From the NCBI RefSeq assembly GCF_003019815.1, contig NZ_CP027773.1, forward strand, positions 4,428,501-4,492,500: a stretch of DNA of 64,000 nucleotides. Reading direction: 5' to 3'. Numbering within the stretch: the first letter of the stretch is position 1; every line of letters starts with the position of its first letter. The notes under the pieces are model-generated. The model did not search any database. It saw only the letters and a list, made by a program, of their open reading frames with translations, and was not told the DNA's origin. The DNA comes from Variovorax sp. PMC12. Its GTDB lineage: Bacteria > Pseudomonadota > Gammaproteobacteria > Burkholderiales > Burkholderiaceae_C. Below are positions 40,758-49,963 of the stretch, piece after piece. Made by a program: the position numbers and the translations under genes.

Positions 40758-43700
40758 GCTCCTTCGGCCAGCGCATCGAGTTCGGCCGTGCGCCGCGAGC
40801 GGCCCGCCGCGCGGTGGTCGCGCGCCAGCAGCGTGTACATGGTGGGCAGCACGAACAGCGTGAACAGCGTGCCCACCAGCATGCCGACCACGATCACCAG
40901 GCCGATGCTGAATCGGCTGTTGGCGCCCGCACCGCTCGCGAACAGCAGCGGCACCAGGCCCATCACCATCGCGGCCGTGGTCATCAGGATGGGGCGCAGC
41001 CGTATGCGCGCGGCCTCTTCGATCGATGCGCGCCGGTCGAGGCCCTTGTGCATCTGGATCTCGTTGGCAAACTCCACCATCAGGATGCCGTGCTTGCTGA
41101 TGAGCCCGATCAGCGTCACCAGCCCGATCTGCGTGTAGATGTTGATGGTGCCGAAGCCCAGCGCCAGCGGCACCAGCGCGCCGCAGATCGACATCGGCCC
41201 GCTGATCAGGATGATCAGCGGGTCGCGCAGGCTCTCGTACTGCGCGGCCAGCACCAGGTAGATCACCACGATGGCAAACACGAAGGCCATCACCAGGGCG
41301 GAACCCTCCTGCGTGAACTGCCGCGCGTCCGACTGCCAGTCGTAGCTGAAGCCGGCCGGCAGCTTCTTCGCCTCTTCGCTCAGGAAGGCCACCGCGTCGC
41401 CCATGGTCACGCCCGGCGCCGGAATGGCCTGGAAGGTGGAGGCGTTGAGCTGGTTGAACTGCGTGAGCTTGTTGGGGCCCACGCTGGTCGACAGCTGCAC
41501 CAGATTGGCCAGCGGCACGGGCTGGCCGCTCGCGCTCTTCACGAAATAGCGCGAGAGCGCCTCTGCCGTCAGCCGCTGCTCGCGCGGCGACTGCGGAATC
41601 ACGTCATACGAGCGGCCGTCCATGCCGAAGCGGTTGACGTAGTTCTCGCCCACCAGCACCGCCAGCGTGTCGCCGATGGACTTCATCGTCACGCCCAAGC
41701 TGTTGGCCTTGGCGCGGTCCACGCGGAGCTCGACCGTGGGACTGTTGAACTCCAGGTCGCTGTCGACCACGGCGAACTTGCCGCTGTCGCGCGCCGACTT
41801 CTTCAGCGCTTCCATGGCCTCGAAGACGGTGCGGTGGTCGCCCGCGCTGCGGATGACCATCTGCACCGGCAGCCCGCCGGTGGAGCCTGGCAGCGAGGGC
41901 AGCTGGAACGCGAAGACGCTGCTGCCTTCCACCTCGTTCATGCGGCCCTGCGTGTCGCCCTGGATCTGGTCGGCGTTGCGCTTGCGGTCTTTCCAGTCGG
42001 ACAGCTGCACGCCGCCGATGCTGTTCGACACGCCGTCGGAGCCGTTGATGAGCCAGCGGCCGGTGTTCTCGGGCAGCGTGGCAAACACCTCGTCCCACTT
42101 CTTGCCGAACTTCTCGACGTAGTCGATGTTGGCGTGCTGTGGCGACTTGATGGCCGTGAGCACCATGGCCTGGTCTTCGCCCGGAGCCAACTCGCGCTGC
42201 GCCGCGTTGTAGAGGAAGGGCAGGCTGGCCAGCACCAGTGCTGCGAACGCGCCGGTCACCCAGCGGTGGTGCAGCGACACTTCGAGCAGCCGGCCGTAGC
42301 CTGTGGCGAGCCGATGGAAGAACGACTCCGCCGCGCGCGCCATGCGGCTGCCGGTGGTGTCCTGCGGCAGCAGGAACGAACTCATCACCGGCGACAGCGT
42401 GAGCGCGATCACGCCCGACACCACCACCGCGCCCGCCAGCGTGAAGGCGAACTCCTTGAAGAGCGAACCCGTGAGCCCGCCCATGAGGCCGATGGGCGCG
42501 TACACCGCGGCCAGCGTGAGCGTCATCGCGATCACCGGGCCTGCCACTTCGCGCGCGCCGATCAGCGCGGCCTGCACGCGCGACTTGCCTTCCTCGATGT
42601 GGCGGTGCACGTTCTCGACCACCACGATGGCGTCGTCCACCACCAGCCCGATGGCCAGCACCATCGCCAGCAGGGTCAGCAGGTTGATGCTGAAGCCGAA
42701 CAGCAGCATCAGCGCGGCGGCGCCCAGCATCGACAGCGGAATGGTCACCACCGGAATCAGCACCGCGCGCACCGAGCCCAGGCACAGGAAGATCACGATC
42801 ACCACGATGGCGATGGCTTCGAGCAGCGTCTTGCGCACCTCGTCGATGGAAGCCTCGATGAAGCGAGCCAGCTCGAAGGGCAGCTGCACTTCCACGCCCG
42901 GCGGCAGGTTCTGCCTGATGCCGGGCAGCAGCTCGCGGATGCGCTTCACGATCACCAGCGGGTTGCCGTTGGGTGACGCCTGCAGGCCGAGGTAGATGGC
43001 GGGCACGCCGTCCATCGTGGCGCTGCTGTCGGCGCTTGCGGCGCCCAGCTCCACGGTGGCCACGTCGCCGAGGCGCACGATGGCGTCACCGTCGCGCTTG
43101 ACCACCATGTCGCGGAACTCGGCCACGTTCACCAGGTCGGTGTTCACGCGGATGTTCCACACCACGTACAAGCCCTTCACCTGCCCGGGTGCGGCCTGCA
43201 CGTTGTTCTGGCGCAGCGCGTCGGCCAGCTCGCCGGCCGAGATGCCGCGCGCGGCCATGCGGTTGGGGTCGAGCCACACGCGCATCGCCAGCGTCTGCCC
43301 GCCCGAGACCTCGACGCCCGACACGCCGGTGATGGACGCGAACTGCGGCTGCACCACGCGCGAGAGGTAGTCGGTGAGCGCCGGCATCGGCATCGTCTTG
43401 CTCGAGAAGCCGACGTAGGCCACCGCAGTGGCCTCGCCCGATGACTTCAGGATCACCGGGTCGAAGGCCTCGGCCGGCAGCCGGTACTTGACCTGGCTGA
43501 CCTGCGCCATCGCCTGAGTGAGCGCCTGGTTGGCGTCGGCGTTGAGCTTCATGCGCACGCTGATCACGCTGCGGCCCAGCGTGGAAGACGACGACAGGTA
43601 GTCGACGTTCTCCATGGTCGCCACCGCCTGCGCGATCGGCTGCGTGACGAAGCCCTGCATCAGCTCCGGCGAGGCGCCGGGGTACTGCGTGGTGATGGTG

Positions 43701-43834
43701 AGCGTGGTGCTCTCGGTCAGCGGGTATTGCCGCACCGGCAGGTCGCCCAGCGCACGCGCGCCGAGCAGCAGGATGAGCGTGCTCACCACCAGCGCCAGCA
43801 CGGGCCGGCGCACGAAGAGGTCGGTGAACTTCAT
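40754..43834 (-). CDS. RND efflux pump, HAE1-family inner-membrane transporter
   Basis: The 1026-residue protein starts at an ATG at 43834 and has the twelve-helix RND layout with two large periplasmic loops. Conserved patterns are FVRRPVLALVVSTLI at the N terminus, LVVDDAIVVVENVHRHIEEG in TM4, with the proton-relay aspartates, and RLRPILMTTAAMVMGLVPLL. It exports hydrophobic compounds using the proton gradient. The SKHGILMVEFAN segment fits the MexF/MuxB-like multidrug branch rather than heavy-metal pumps. It overlaps both neighbours by 4 bp. Confidence 0.93.
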   Translation of the reverse strand: MKFTDLFVRRPVLALVVSTLILLLGARALGDLPVRQYPLTESTTLTITTQYPGASPELMQGFVTQPIAQAVATMENVDYLSSSSTLGRSVISVRMKLNADANQALTQAMAQVSQVKYRLPAEAFDPVILKSSGEATAVAYVGFSSKTMPMPALTDYLSRVVQPQFASITGVSGVEVSGGQTLAMRVWLDPNRMAARGISAGELADALRQNNVQAAPGQVKGLYVVWNIRVNTDLVNVAEFRDMVVKRDGDAIVRLGDVATVELGAASADSSATMDGVPAIYLGLQASPNGNPLVIVKRIRELLPGIRQNLPPGVEVQLPFELARFIEASIDEVRKTLLEAIAIVVIVIFLCLGSVRAVLIPVVTIPLSMLGAAALMLLFGFSINLLTLLAMVLAIGLVVDDAIVVVENVHRHIEEGKSRVQAALIGAREVAGPVIAMTLTLAAVYAPIGLMGGLTGSLFKEFAFTLAGAVVVSGVIALTLSPVMSSFLLPQDTTGSRMARAAESFFHRLATGYGRLLEVSLHHRWVTGAFAALVLASLPFLYNAAQRELAPGEDQAMVLTAIKSPQHANIDYVEKFGKKWDEVFATLPENTGRWLINGSDGVSNSIGGVQLSDWKDRKRNADQIQGDTQGRMNEVEGSSVFAFQLPSLPGSTGGLPVQMVIRSAGDHRTVFEAMEALKKSARDSGKFAVVDSDLEFNSPTVELRVDRAKANSLGVTMKSIGDTLAVLVGENYVNRFGMDGRSYDVIPQSPREQRLTAEALSRYFVKSASGQPVPLANLVQLSTSVGPNKLTQFNQLNASTFQAIPAPGVTMGDAVAFLSEEAKKLPAGFSYDWQSDARQFTQEGSALVMAFVFAIVVIYLVLAAQYESLRDPLIILISGPMSICGALVPLALGFGTINIYTQIGLVTLIGLISKHGILMVEFANEIQMHKGLDRRASIEEAARIRLRPILMTTAAMVMGLVPLLFASGAGANSRFSIGLVIVVGMLVGTLFTLFVLPTMYTLLARDHRAAGRSRRTAELDALAEGA

Positions 43835-44952
43835 GGCCTGGGTTCCTGTGCGAGGGCCAGCGTGTCCTTGGCCGTCGGCATCACGGCCGCGCCGGTGTAC
43901 AGGCGCAGCTGGCCGGAGGTGACGACCTTGTCGCCGGGCGCGAGGCCCGTCTCGATCACGACCAGCCCATCCTGCCGCTCGCCGGCCTTCACGAACACCT
44001 GCTGCGCGGTGAAGCCGTCGCCCTTGTCGGCGGGCCGCACCACGAAGACCGAGTCGCCGTGCGTGCTGTAGGTGATGGCCGTCTCGGGCACGGTGATGGC
44101 GTCGGTGCGTGCAGGCAGCGCGACCTTGCCGTTGACGAACATGCCGGGCGTGAGCGCGCCGTCTGCGTTGTCGATGGTGGCCTGCAGGCGCACGGTGCGT
44201 GTGTCGCTGCCGATCTGCGGCTCGATGGTGCTGAGCCTGCCCTGGAACACCCGGCCCGGATACGCATCGACCGACAGCGCCACCTGCTGGTTGCGCTGGA
44301 GCATGGGCAGCGCCGTCTCGGGCAGCGTGAGGTTGGCGAACAGCGTGCGGCTGTCGGTCAGCGATACCAGCGCATCGCCGGCCCGCACGAACTGGCCGAG
44401 GTTGACGCGGCGGATGCCGAGCACGCCGTCGAACGGCGCCTTGATGCGCTTCTGCTCCAGCACGGCCTGGGCGCGCCGCAGGTCGCCGCTGGCCTGGTCG
44501 AAGGCGGCCTGCGCCTGTTCGAGCTGTTCCTGCGTGGCGGCCTGCTGCGGCAGCAGGCGGCGCGTGCGCTCCAGCAGCGCCTTCGCATTGGCGCGCTGGG
44601 CCGTCAGGCGCTCCAGGTCGCCTTGCTCGGGCGCGTCGTTGAGCTGCACCAGCAGCTGCCCTGCGCGCACCTGGCCGCCGGGCGTGAAGAGGATCTTCGC
44701 GACGCGGCCCTCCAACTCGGCCGGCACCTCGACCTGCCGGTTGGCCTCCAGCGTGCCGATGCCGCTGAGGAAGCGCGCCACCTCCGTCTTCCGCGCGGTG
44801 GCAACGGCCACCTTGGCCGGCGGCATGCCAGCGTCCTGCGCGTGTGCCGGCTCGAGCTTCGTGACGAGCCCGTAGCCGGCTCCCCCCAGTACCAATGTCG
44901 CCAGGCCAGCGCCCAGCCACGCCCTTGATTGCTTGTTCATTACGACGCCCAT
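43831..44952 (-). CDS. RND efflux periplasmic adaptor (membrane fusion protein)
   Basis: The 373-residue protein has an N-terminal hydrophobic anchor (WLGAGLATLVLGGAGYG), a lipoyl domain in two halves (EVPAELEGRVAKILFTPGGQ and IKAPFDGVLGIRRVNLGQ) separated by a helical hairpin, and a beta-barrel. It links the pump and the outer-membrane duct. The ATG at 44952 and one at 44940 are both possible; neither has a strong ribosome site. It leads the operon, and its promoter must lie in the gap shared with the divergent kdp operon. Confidence 0.9.
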   Translation of the reverse strand: MGVVMNKQSRAWLGAGLATLVLGGAGYGLVTKLEPAHAQDAGMPPAKVAVATARKTEVARFLSGIGTLEANRQVEVPAELEGRVAKILFTPGGQVRAGQLLVQLNDAPEQGDLERLTAQRANAKALLERTRRLLPQQAATQEQLEQAQAAFDQASGDLRRAQAVLEQKRIKAPFDGVLGIRRVNLGQFVRAGDALVSLTDSRTLFANLTLPETALPMLQRNQQVALSVDAYPGRVFQGRLSTIEPQIGSDTRTVRLQATIDNADGALTPGMFVNGKVALPARTDAITVPETAITYSTHGDSVFVVRPADKGDGFTAQQVFVKAGERQDGLVVIETGLAPGDKVVTSGQLRLYTGAAVMPTAKDTLALAQEPRP

Positions 44953-45080
44953 TATTAATCAAAGAAAGTGCTTGGATTATTTGATGGCGCCGGCTGCCTG
45001 TCGAGGAAGGCCCGGCAATGGCCGTCATAGGCTGGGGCTATTCGAGCGAACACCTGAAGCCACGTCGGCACCGCGAGGCG

Positions 45081-45113
45081 ACGGCCGTTTTTTTACGCTT
45101 TCTTTACGGCCGT
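45081..45113 (+). promoter_or_regulatory. KdpE-like operator upstream of the kdp operon
   Basis: TTTACG (45092-45097) repeats at 45103-45108, an 11-bp period, inside the T-rich stretch TTTTTTTACGCTTTCTTTAC. This resembles the tandem TTTA boxes of the E. coli KdpE site. The pair is flanked by two ACGGCCGT palindromes (45081-45088 and 45106-45113). It ends about 80 bp before the first kdp-linked start. Confidence 0.6.
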
Positions 45114-45190
45114 ACCTTCACTCTTTCCCCCGTTTTGACGCACGACTGCCGAGACTGAAGCCCATCTTTTCTCGTTTGCAGGAGTGATGC

Positions 45191-45313
45191 ATGGACATCG
45201 TCTGGATGGGCGCCTTGCTGGCGCTTTGGGCCGTGGTGGGGGCCATGGTGGTGGGGCTGAACAGGCTCGACGCACCGAAGCCATCGAACAAGACCGACGG
45301 AGCGCCGTCATGA
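45191..45313 (+). CDS. Small membrane protein at the head of the kdp operon
   Basis: The 40-residue product begins MDIVWMGALLALWAVVGAM and has one transmembrane segment (about residues 4-23) followed by a short hydrophilic tail. The ATG at 45191 follows GCAGGAG, a strong ribosome site. Its stop overlaps the kdpF start (ATGA, 45310-45313), so it is coupled to kdpF. It is like KdpF in size but not in sequence, and may be an extra stabilising or regulatory peptide of the Kdp complex. Function unknown. Confidence 0.65.
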   Translation: MDIVWMGALLALWAVVGAMVVGLNRLDAPKPSNKTDGAPS

Positions 45314-45408
45314 TCAGCCTCGAAGTTCTCTATGGCTTCGGCGCGCTGATCGCCGTGGTGCTTTTCGCCTACCTCGTGTTCGCGCTGATCTGCGCGGAGG
45401 AATTCTGA
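45310..45408 (+). CDS. kdpF: Potassium-transporting ATPase small subunit KdpF
   Basis: The 32-residue peptide begins MISLEVLYGFGALIAVVLFA and ends CAEEF. It is the single-helix subunit that stabilises KdpABC. Its stop is 1 bp before the kdpA ATG and its start overlaps the 40-residue peptide gene, which is tight coupling. Confidence 0.9.
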   Translation: MISLEVLYGFGALIAVVLFAYLVFALICAEEF

Positions 45409-45409
45409 A

Positions 45410-47209
45410 ATGACTTCCTCCGCCTGGGGCCTGCTGGCCCTTTTCCTGGCCGCGCTGCTGGTGCTGGCCTGGCCCGTCGGCAAGTTCCTTGCCGCGCTGT
45501 GCGACGAGCGCGTGCCGCGCTGGATGCAGCGCGTCGAGGCGCCGCTGTACAAGCTCGCCGGCACGCAGCCCGGGCAGTCGATGCACTGGCTGCGCTACGC
45601 GCTCGCGCTGCTGGCCTTCAACGCCGTGGGCGCGATCTTTCTCTACGGCCTGCAGCGCCTGCAGGGCTGGCTGCCGCTGAACCCCGCGGGCATGACGGCC
45701 GTGTCGCCCGACTCGGCCTTCAACACCGCGGTGAGCTTCGTCTCCAACACCAACTGGCAGGGCTACGCCGGCGAGTCGACCATGAGCTATCTCACGCAGA
45801 TGCTCGGCCTGACGGTGCAGAACTTCCTGTCCGCCGCCACCGGCATCGCGGTGGCCTTCGCGCTGGTGCGCGGCTTTGCGCGGCGCGGCGACGGCAAGGG
45901 CCTGGTCGGCAACTTCTGGGCCGACGTCACGCGCATCACGCTGTGGGTCCTGGGGCCGATCTCGTTCGTGCTCGCGATGATCTTCGCGGGCCAGGGCGTG
46001 ATCCAGAACCTCGACGCCTACAAGGAAGTGAGCACGCTGGAGACCACCGCCTTCCAGCAGCCGAAGAACGGCGCCGACGGCCAGCCCCTGAAGGACGAGA
46101 AGGGCCAGCCGGTGATGGAAGACGCCACCACCAAGACGCAGACCCTGGCCATGGGCCCGGTGGCTTCGCAGGAAGCCATCAAGATGCTGGGCACCAACGG
46201 CGGCGGCTTCTTCAACGCCAACTCGGCGCATCCTTATGAAAACCCGACGGCGCTGGTGAACCTGCTGCAGATGATCGCGATCTTCCTGATCCCGGCCGCG
46301 CTGTGCTTCACCTTCGGCCGCGTGGTCGGCGACATGCGCCAGGGCTGGGCCGTGCTCGCGGCGATGACGATCATGTTCGTCATCGCGGTGATGGTCATCA
46401 CGCCCGCCGAGCAGGCCGGCAACCCGCTGTTCGCCTCGCTGGGCGTGGACCAGGTGTCGAGCGCGCTGCAGGCCGGCGGCAACATGGAAGGCAAGGAAGT
46501 GCGCTTCGGCATCGATGCCTCGTCGCTGTTCGCCGCCATCACCACGGCCGCTTCGTGCGGCGCGGTCAACGGCATGCACGACTCGCTCACCCCGCTGGGC
46601 GGCATGGTGCCGATGGTGCTGATGCAGCTGGGCGAGGTGGTGTTCGGCGGCGTGGGCTCGGGCCTGTACGGCATGCTGATCTTCGCGATGCTCGCGGTGT
46701 TCATCGCCGGGCTGATGATCGGCCGCACGCCCGAGTACCTCGGCAAGAAGATCGAGGTGCGCGAGATGAAGCTGATCTCCATCGCCATCCTGGTCACGCC
46801 GGTGCTGGTGCTGGCGGGCACGGCGGTGGCGGTGATCGCGGGCGCCGGCAAGGCCGGCATCGCGAACCCGGGCGCGCACGGCTTCTCCGAAATCCTGTAC
46901 GCGCTGACCTCGGCCGCCAACAACAACGGCAGCGCCTTCGCGGGCCTGTCGGCCAACACGCCCTTCTACAACGGCCTGCTCGCGCTGGCGATGTGGCTCG
47001 GCCGCTTCGCGATGATCGTGCCGGTGCTGGCCGTGGCCGGCGCGCTGGCCGCCAAGAAGCGCCTGCCCGTCACCAGCGGCACGCTGCCCACGCACGGTCC
47101 GCTGTTCGTCTCCCTGCTGATCGGCACGGTGCTGCTGGTCGGCCTGCTCAACTATGTGCCGGCGCTGGCCCTGGGCCCGATCGTCGAACACCTCGTGCTC
47201 TGGAAATGA
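45410..47209 (+). CDS. kdpA: Potassium-transporting ATPase, channel-like subunit KdpA
   Basis: The 599-residue membrane protein is the K+-selective part of the Kdp pump. The four selectivity-filter loops are recognisable: SNTNWQGYAGES, GTNGGGFFNANSAHP, TTAASCGAVNGMHD and ALTSAANNNGSAFAGL. The length is slightly above the E. coli protein (557), partly because of a hydrophilic insert around residues 215-235. The ATG at 45410 follows the GGAGGAA of the kdpF end. Confidence 0.96.
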   Translation: MTSSAWGLLALFLAALLVLAWPVGKFLAALCDERVPRWMQRVEAPLYKLAGTQPGQSMHWLRYALALLAFNAVGAIFLYGLQRLQGWLPLNPAGMTAVSPDSAFNTAVSFVSNTNWQGYAGESTMSYLTQMLGLTVQNFLSAATGIAVAFALVRGFARRGDGKGLVGNFWADVTRITLWVLGPISFVLAMIFAGQGVIQNLDAYKEVSTLETTAFQQPKNGADGQPLKDEKGQPVMEDATTKTQTLAMGPVASQEAIKMLGTNGGGFFNANSAHPYENPTALVNLLQMIAIFLIPAALCFTFGRVVGDMRQGWAVLAAMTIMFVIAVMVITPAEQAGNPLFASLGVDQVSSALQAGGNMEGKEVRFGIDASSLFAAITTAASCGAVNGMHDSLTPLGGMVPMVLMQLGEVVFGGVGSGLYGMLIFAMLAVFIAGLMIGRTPEYLGKKIEVREMKLISIAILVTPVLVLAGTAVAVIAGAGKAGIANPGAHGFSEILYALTSAANNNGSAFAGLSANTPFYNGLLALAMWLGRFAMIVPVLAVAGALAAKKRLPVTSGTLPTHGPLFVSLLIGTVLLVGLLNYVPALALGPIVEHLVLWK

Positions 47210-47222
47210 GAAGGAGCGCAAC

Positions 47223-49325
47223 ATGACTACTGCCAATACCAAGACATCTCTCTCGCTGTTCGACGCGGCGCTGGTCAAGCCCGCGCTGTGGGCCGCCTTC
47301 GCCAAGCTCGACCCGCGCACCCAGTGGCGCAACCCGGTGATGTTCATCGTGTACATCGGGAGCATCCTGACCACGGTGCTCTGGGTGCATGCGCTGAGCT
47401 TCCCGGGCGACACCGGCATGAAGCCCGCCTTCGTGCTGGCCGTGACCATCTGGCTGTGGTTCACCGTGCTGTTCGCCAATTTCGCCGAGGCCCTGGCCGA
47501 GGGCCGCAGCAAGGCGCAGGCCGCTTCGCTGCGCGGCCTGCGCAAGGACACCTGGGCCAAGAAGCTGCAGGAGCCGCACCACGGCGCCCAGTGGCTGCCG
47601 GAGCAGGCGCCCAACCTGCGCAAGGGCGACGTCGTGCTGGTGGAGACCGGCGACGTCATCCCGCTCGACGGCGAAGTGATCGAAGGCGTGGCCTCGGTCG
47701 ACGAAAGCGCCATCACCGGCGAATCGGCGCCCGTGGTGCGCGAATCGGGCGGCGACTTCTCTGCCGTGACCGGCGGCACCCGCGTGCTGTCCGACTGGCT
47801 GGTGGTGCGCATCTCGGTGAATCCGGGCGAGTCTTTCCTCGACCGCATGATCGGCATGGTCGAGGCCGCCAAGCGCCAGAAGACGCCCAACGAGATCGCG
47901 CTGACCATCCTGCTGGTGGCGCTGACCATCGTGTTCCTGATGGTCACGGTCACGCTGCTGCCGTTCTCGATCTTCAGCGTGGAAGCCGCCGGCGCCGGCA
48001 CCGTGGTGTCGCTCACCGCGCTGGTCGCGCTGCTGGTGTGCCTCATTCCGACCACCATCGGCGGGCTGCTGTCGGCCGTGGGCGTGGCCGGCATGAGCCG
48101 CATGATGCAGGCCAACGTGATCGCCACCTCGGGCCGCGCGGTGGAAGCCGCCGGCGACGTCGACGTGCTGCTGCTCGACAAGACCGGCACCATCACGCAC
48201 GGCAACCGCCAGGCCACGGCCTTCCTGCCCGCGCCCGGCATCACCAAGGCCCGGCTGGCACGCGCCGCCATGTTCTCGTCGCTGGCCGACGAGACGCCCG
48301 AAGGCCGCAGCATCGTCGAACTGGCCCGCCGCGACGGGCTGGACACCACTGCCGTGGAGGGCGCGCGCTTCGTGCCCTTCACCGCGCAGACCCGCATGAG
48401 CGGCGTCGACCTGCCGGCCGCGCCCAACAGCCTGGACACCGACGACATCCTGCTGCGCAAGGGCGCGGTCGAGGCGGTGCGCCGCCACGTGGAAGCGCTC
48501 GGCGGCAGCATGGCGCCCGAGGTGCTGCGCGCGGCCGAGGAAACCGCGCGCCGCGGCAGCACGCCGCTGGCCGTGGCCGAAGGCGACCGCGTGCTCGGCG
48601 TGGTCGAGCTCAAGGACATCGTCAAGACCGACATCAAGGAGCGCTTTGCCGAGCTGCGCCGCATGGGCATCAAGACGGTGATGATCACCGGCGACAACAA
48701 GCTCACGGCGGCGGCCATCGCGGCCGAAGCCGGCGTGGACGACTTCCTGGCCGAAGCCACGCCCGAGGACAAGCTGGCGCTCATCCGCCAGTACCAGTCC
48801 GAAGGCCGCCTGGTGGCCATGACCGGCGACGGCACCAACGACGCTCCCGCGCTCGCGCAGGCCGACGTGGCCGTGGCCATGGGCAGCGGCACGCAGGCGG
48901 CCAAGGAGGCCGGCAACATGGTCGACCTGGACTCCAACCCGACCAAGCTGCTGGAAGTGGTGGAGACCGGCAAGGCGCTGCTCATGACGCGCGGCTCGCT
49001 CACCACCTTCTCCATTGCCAACGACGTGGCGAAGTACTTCGCCATCATTCCGGCGATCTTCGTGTCGACCTATCCGCAGCTGGGCGCGCTGAACGTGATG
49101 CGCCTGGCGAGCCCGTCCTCGGCCATCCTGAGCGCGGTGATCTTCAACGCGCTGGTCATCGTGTTCCTGATTCCGCTGGCACTGAAGGGCGTGCGCTACC
49201 GGCCCGTGGGCGCCGCGTCGCTGCTGCGCCGCAACCTGGCCATCTACGGCCTGGGCGGCCTGCTGGTGCCCTTCATCGGCATCAAGCTGATCGACTGGCT
49301 TCTTGTCGTCGTCCATCTCGTCTGA
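47223..49325 (+). CDS. kdpB: Potassium-transporting P-type ATPase subunit KdpB
   Basis: The 700-residue catalytic subunit has TGES (165-168), the phosphorylation site DKTGT (Asp319) and the hinge TGDGTNDAPALAQADVAVAM. The MFIVYIGSILTT N terminus and the GGLLSAVGVAGMSRM segment are typical of KdpB. It hydrolyses ATP to drive K+ uptake through KdpA. I use the ATG at 47223 after GAAGGAG, 13 bp after kdpA; upstream in-frame codons lie inside kdpA. Confidence 0.96.
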   Translation: MTTANTKTSLSLFDAALVKPALWAAFAKLDPRTQWRNPVMFIVYIGSILTTVLWVHALSFPGDTGMKPAFVLAVTIWLWFTVLFANFAEALAEGRSKAQAASLRGLRKDTWAKKLQEPHHGAQWLPEQAPNLRKGDVVLVETGDVIPLDGEVIEGVASVDESAITGESAPVVRESGGDFSAVTGGTRVLSDWLVVRISVNPGESFLDRMIGMVEAAKRQKTPNEIALTILLVALTIVFLMVTVTLLPFSIFSVEAAGAGTVVSLTALVALLVCLIPTTIGGLLSAVGVAGMSRMMQANVIATSGRAVEAAGDVDVLLLDKTGTITHGNRQATAFLPAPGITKARLARAAMFSSLADETPEGRSIVELARRDGLDTTAVEGARFVPFTAQTRMSGVDLPAAPNSLDTDDILLRKGAVEAVRRHVEALGGSMAPEVLRAAEETARRGSTPLAVAEGDRVLGVVELKDIVKTDIKERFAELRRMGIKTVMITGDNKLTAAAIAAEAGVDDFLAEATPEDKLALIRQYQSEGRLVAMTGDGTNDAPALAQADVAVAMGSGTQAAKEAGNMVDLDSNPTKLLEVVETGKALLMTRGSLTTFSIANDVAKYFAIIPAIFVSTYPQLGALNVMRLASPSSAILSAVIFNALVIVFLIPLALKGVRYRPVGAASLLRRNLAIYGLGGLLVPFIGIKLIDWLLVVVHLV

Positions 49326-49338
49326 GGAGTCTTCCATC

Positions 49339-49950
49339 ATGAACAACAACAGCGGCAACATCGCCCGCCCCGCGCTCGTGCTCTTCGTGCTGCTGAGCGC
49401 GCTCACCGGCCTGATCTATCCGATGGCCGTCACCGGCGCCGCCAAGGCGGTGTTCCCCGCGCAGGCGGCCGGCAGCCTGGTCGTGCTCGACGGCACCACG
49501 GTGGGCTCGAAGCTCATCGGCCAGAACTTCAGCGATCCGAAGCACTTCTGGGGCCGCCCGTCGGCCACCGCGCCGCAGCCCTACAACGGCGTGGCCTCCG
49601 GCGGCTCGAACCAGGGCCCGCTCAACCCCGCGCTGACCGACGCCGTGAAGGCGCGCGTCGAGGCGCTGCGCGCGGCCGACCCGGGCAACACCGCGCCGGT
49701 GCCGGTCGACCTGGTCACCGCATCGGCCAGCGGCCTCGACCCCGACATCAGCCCGGCCGCCGCGCGCTATCAGGCTGCGCGCGTGGCGCGCGTGCGCGGC
49801 ATTCCGGTGGACCGCGTCAACACGCTGATCGCCGACAACACCGAGGGCCCCAAGTGGGGCTTCCTGGGCGAGCCGCGCGTCAACGTGCTCGCGCTGAACA
49901 TCGCGCTCGACGCTTTTTCAGGTTCCTTCAGTCCTTCGACGCCCCGTTGA
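49339..49950 (+). CDS. kdpC: Potassium-transporting ATPase subunit KdpC
   Basis: The 203-residue subunit has one N-terminal membrane helix (LVLFVLLSALTGLIYPMAVTG) and a periplasmic domain with the conserved WGRPSAT and SGLDPDISPAAARYQAARVA. It assists ATP binding in the complex. The ATG at 49339 follows TGAGGAG, 13 bp after kdpB. Confidence 0.95.
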   Translation: MNNNSGNIARPALVLFVLLSALTGLIYPMAVTGAAKAVFPAQAAGSLVVLDGTTVGSKLIGQNFSDPKHFWGRPSATAPQPYNGVASGGSNQGPLNPALTDAVKARVEALRAADPGNTAPVPVDLVTASASGLDPDISPAAARYQAARVARVRGIPVDRVNTLIADNTEGPKWGFLGEPRVNVLALNIALDAFSGSFSPSTPR

Positions 49951-49963
49951 GGAGAAACAAGCC

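Noticed and set aside
45314..49048. Open frame of about 1240 codons on the minus strand opposite kdpA and kdpB
   Set aside because: High-GC codon bias leaves few stops on the antisense strand. The translation is low-complexity, has no domain, and lies fully opposite unmistakable kdp genes.
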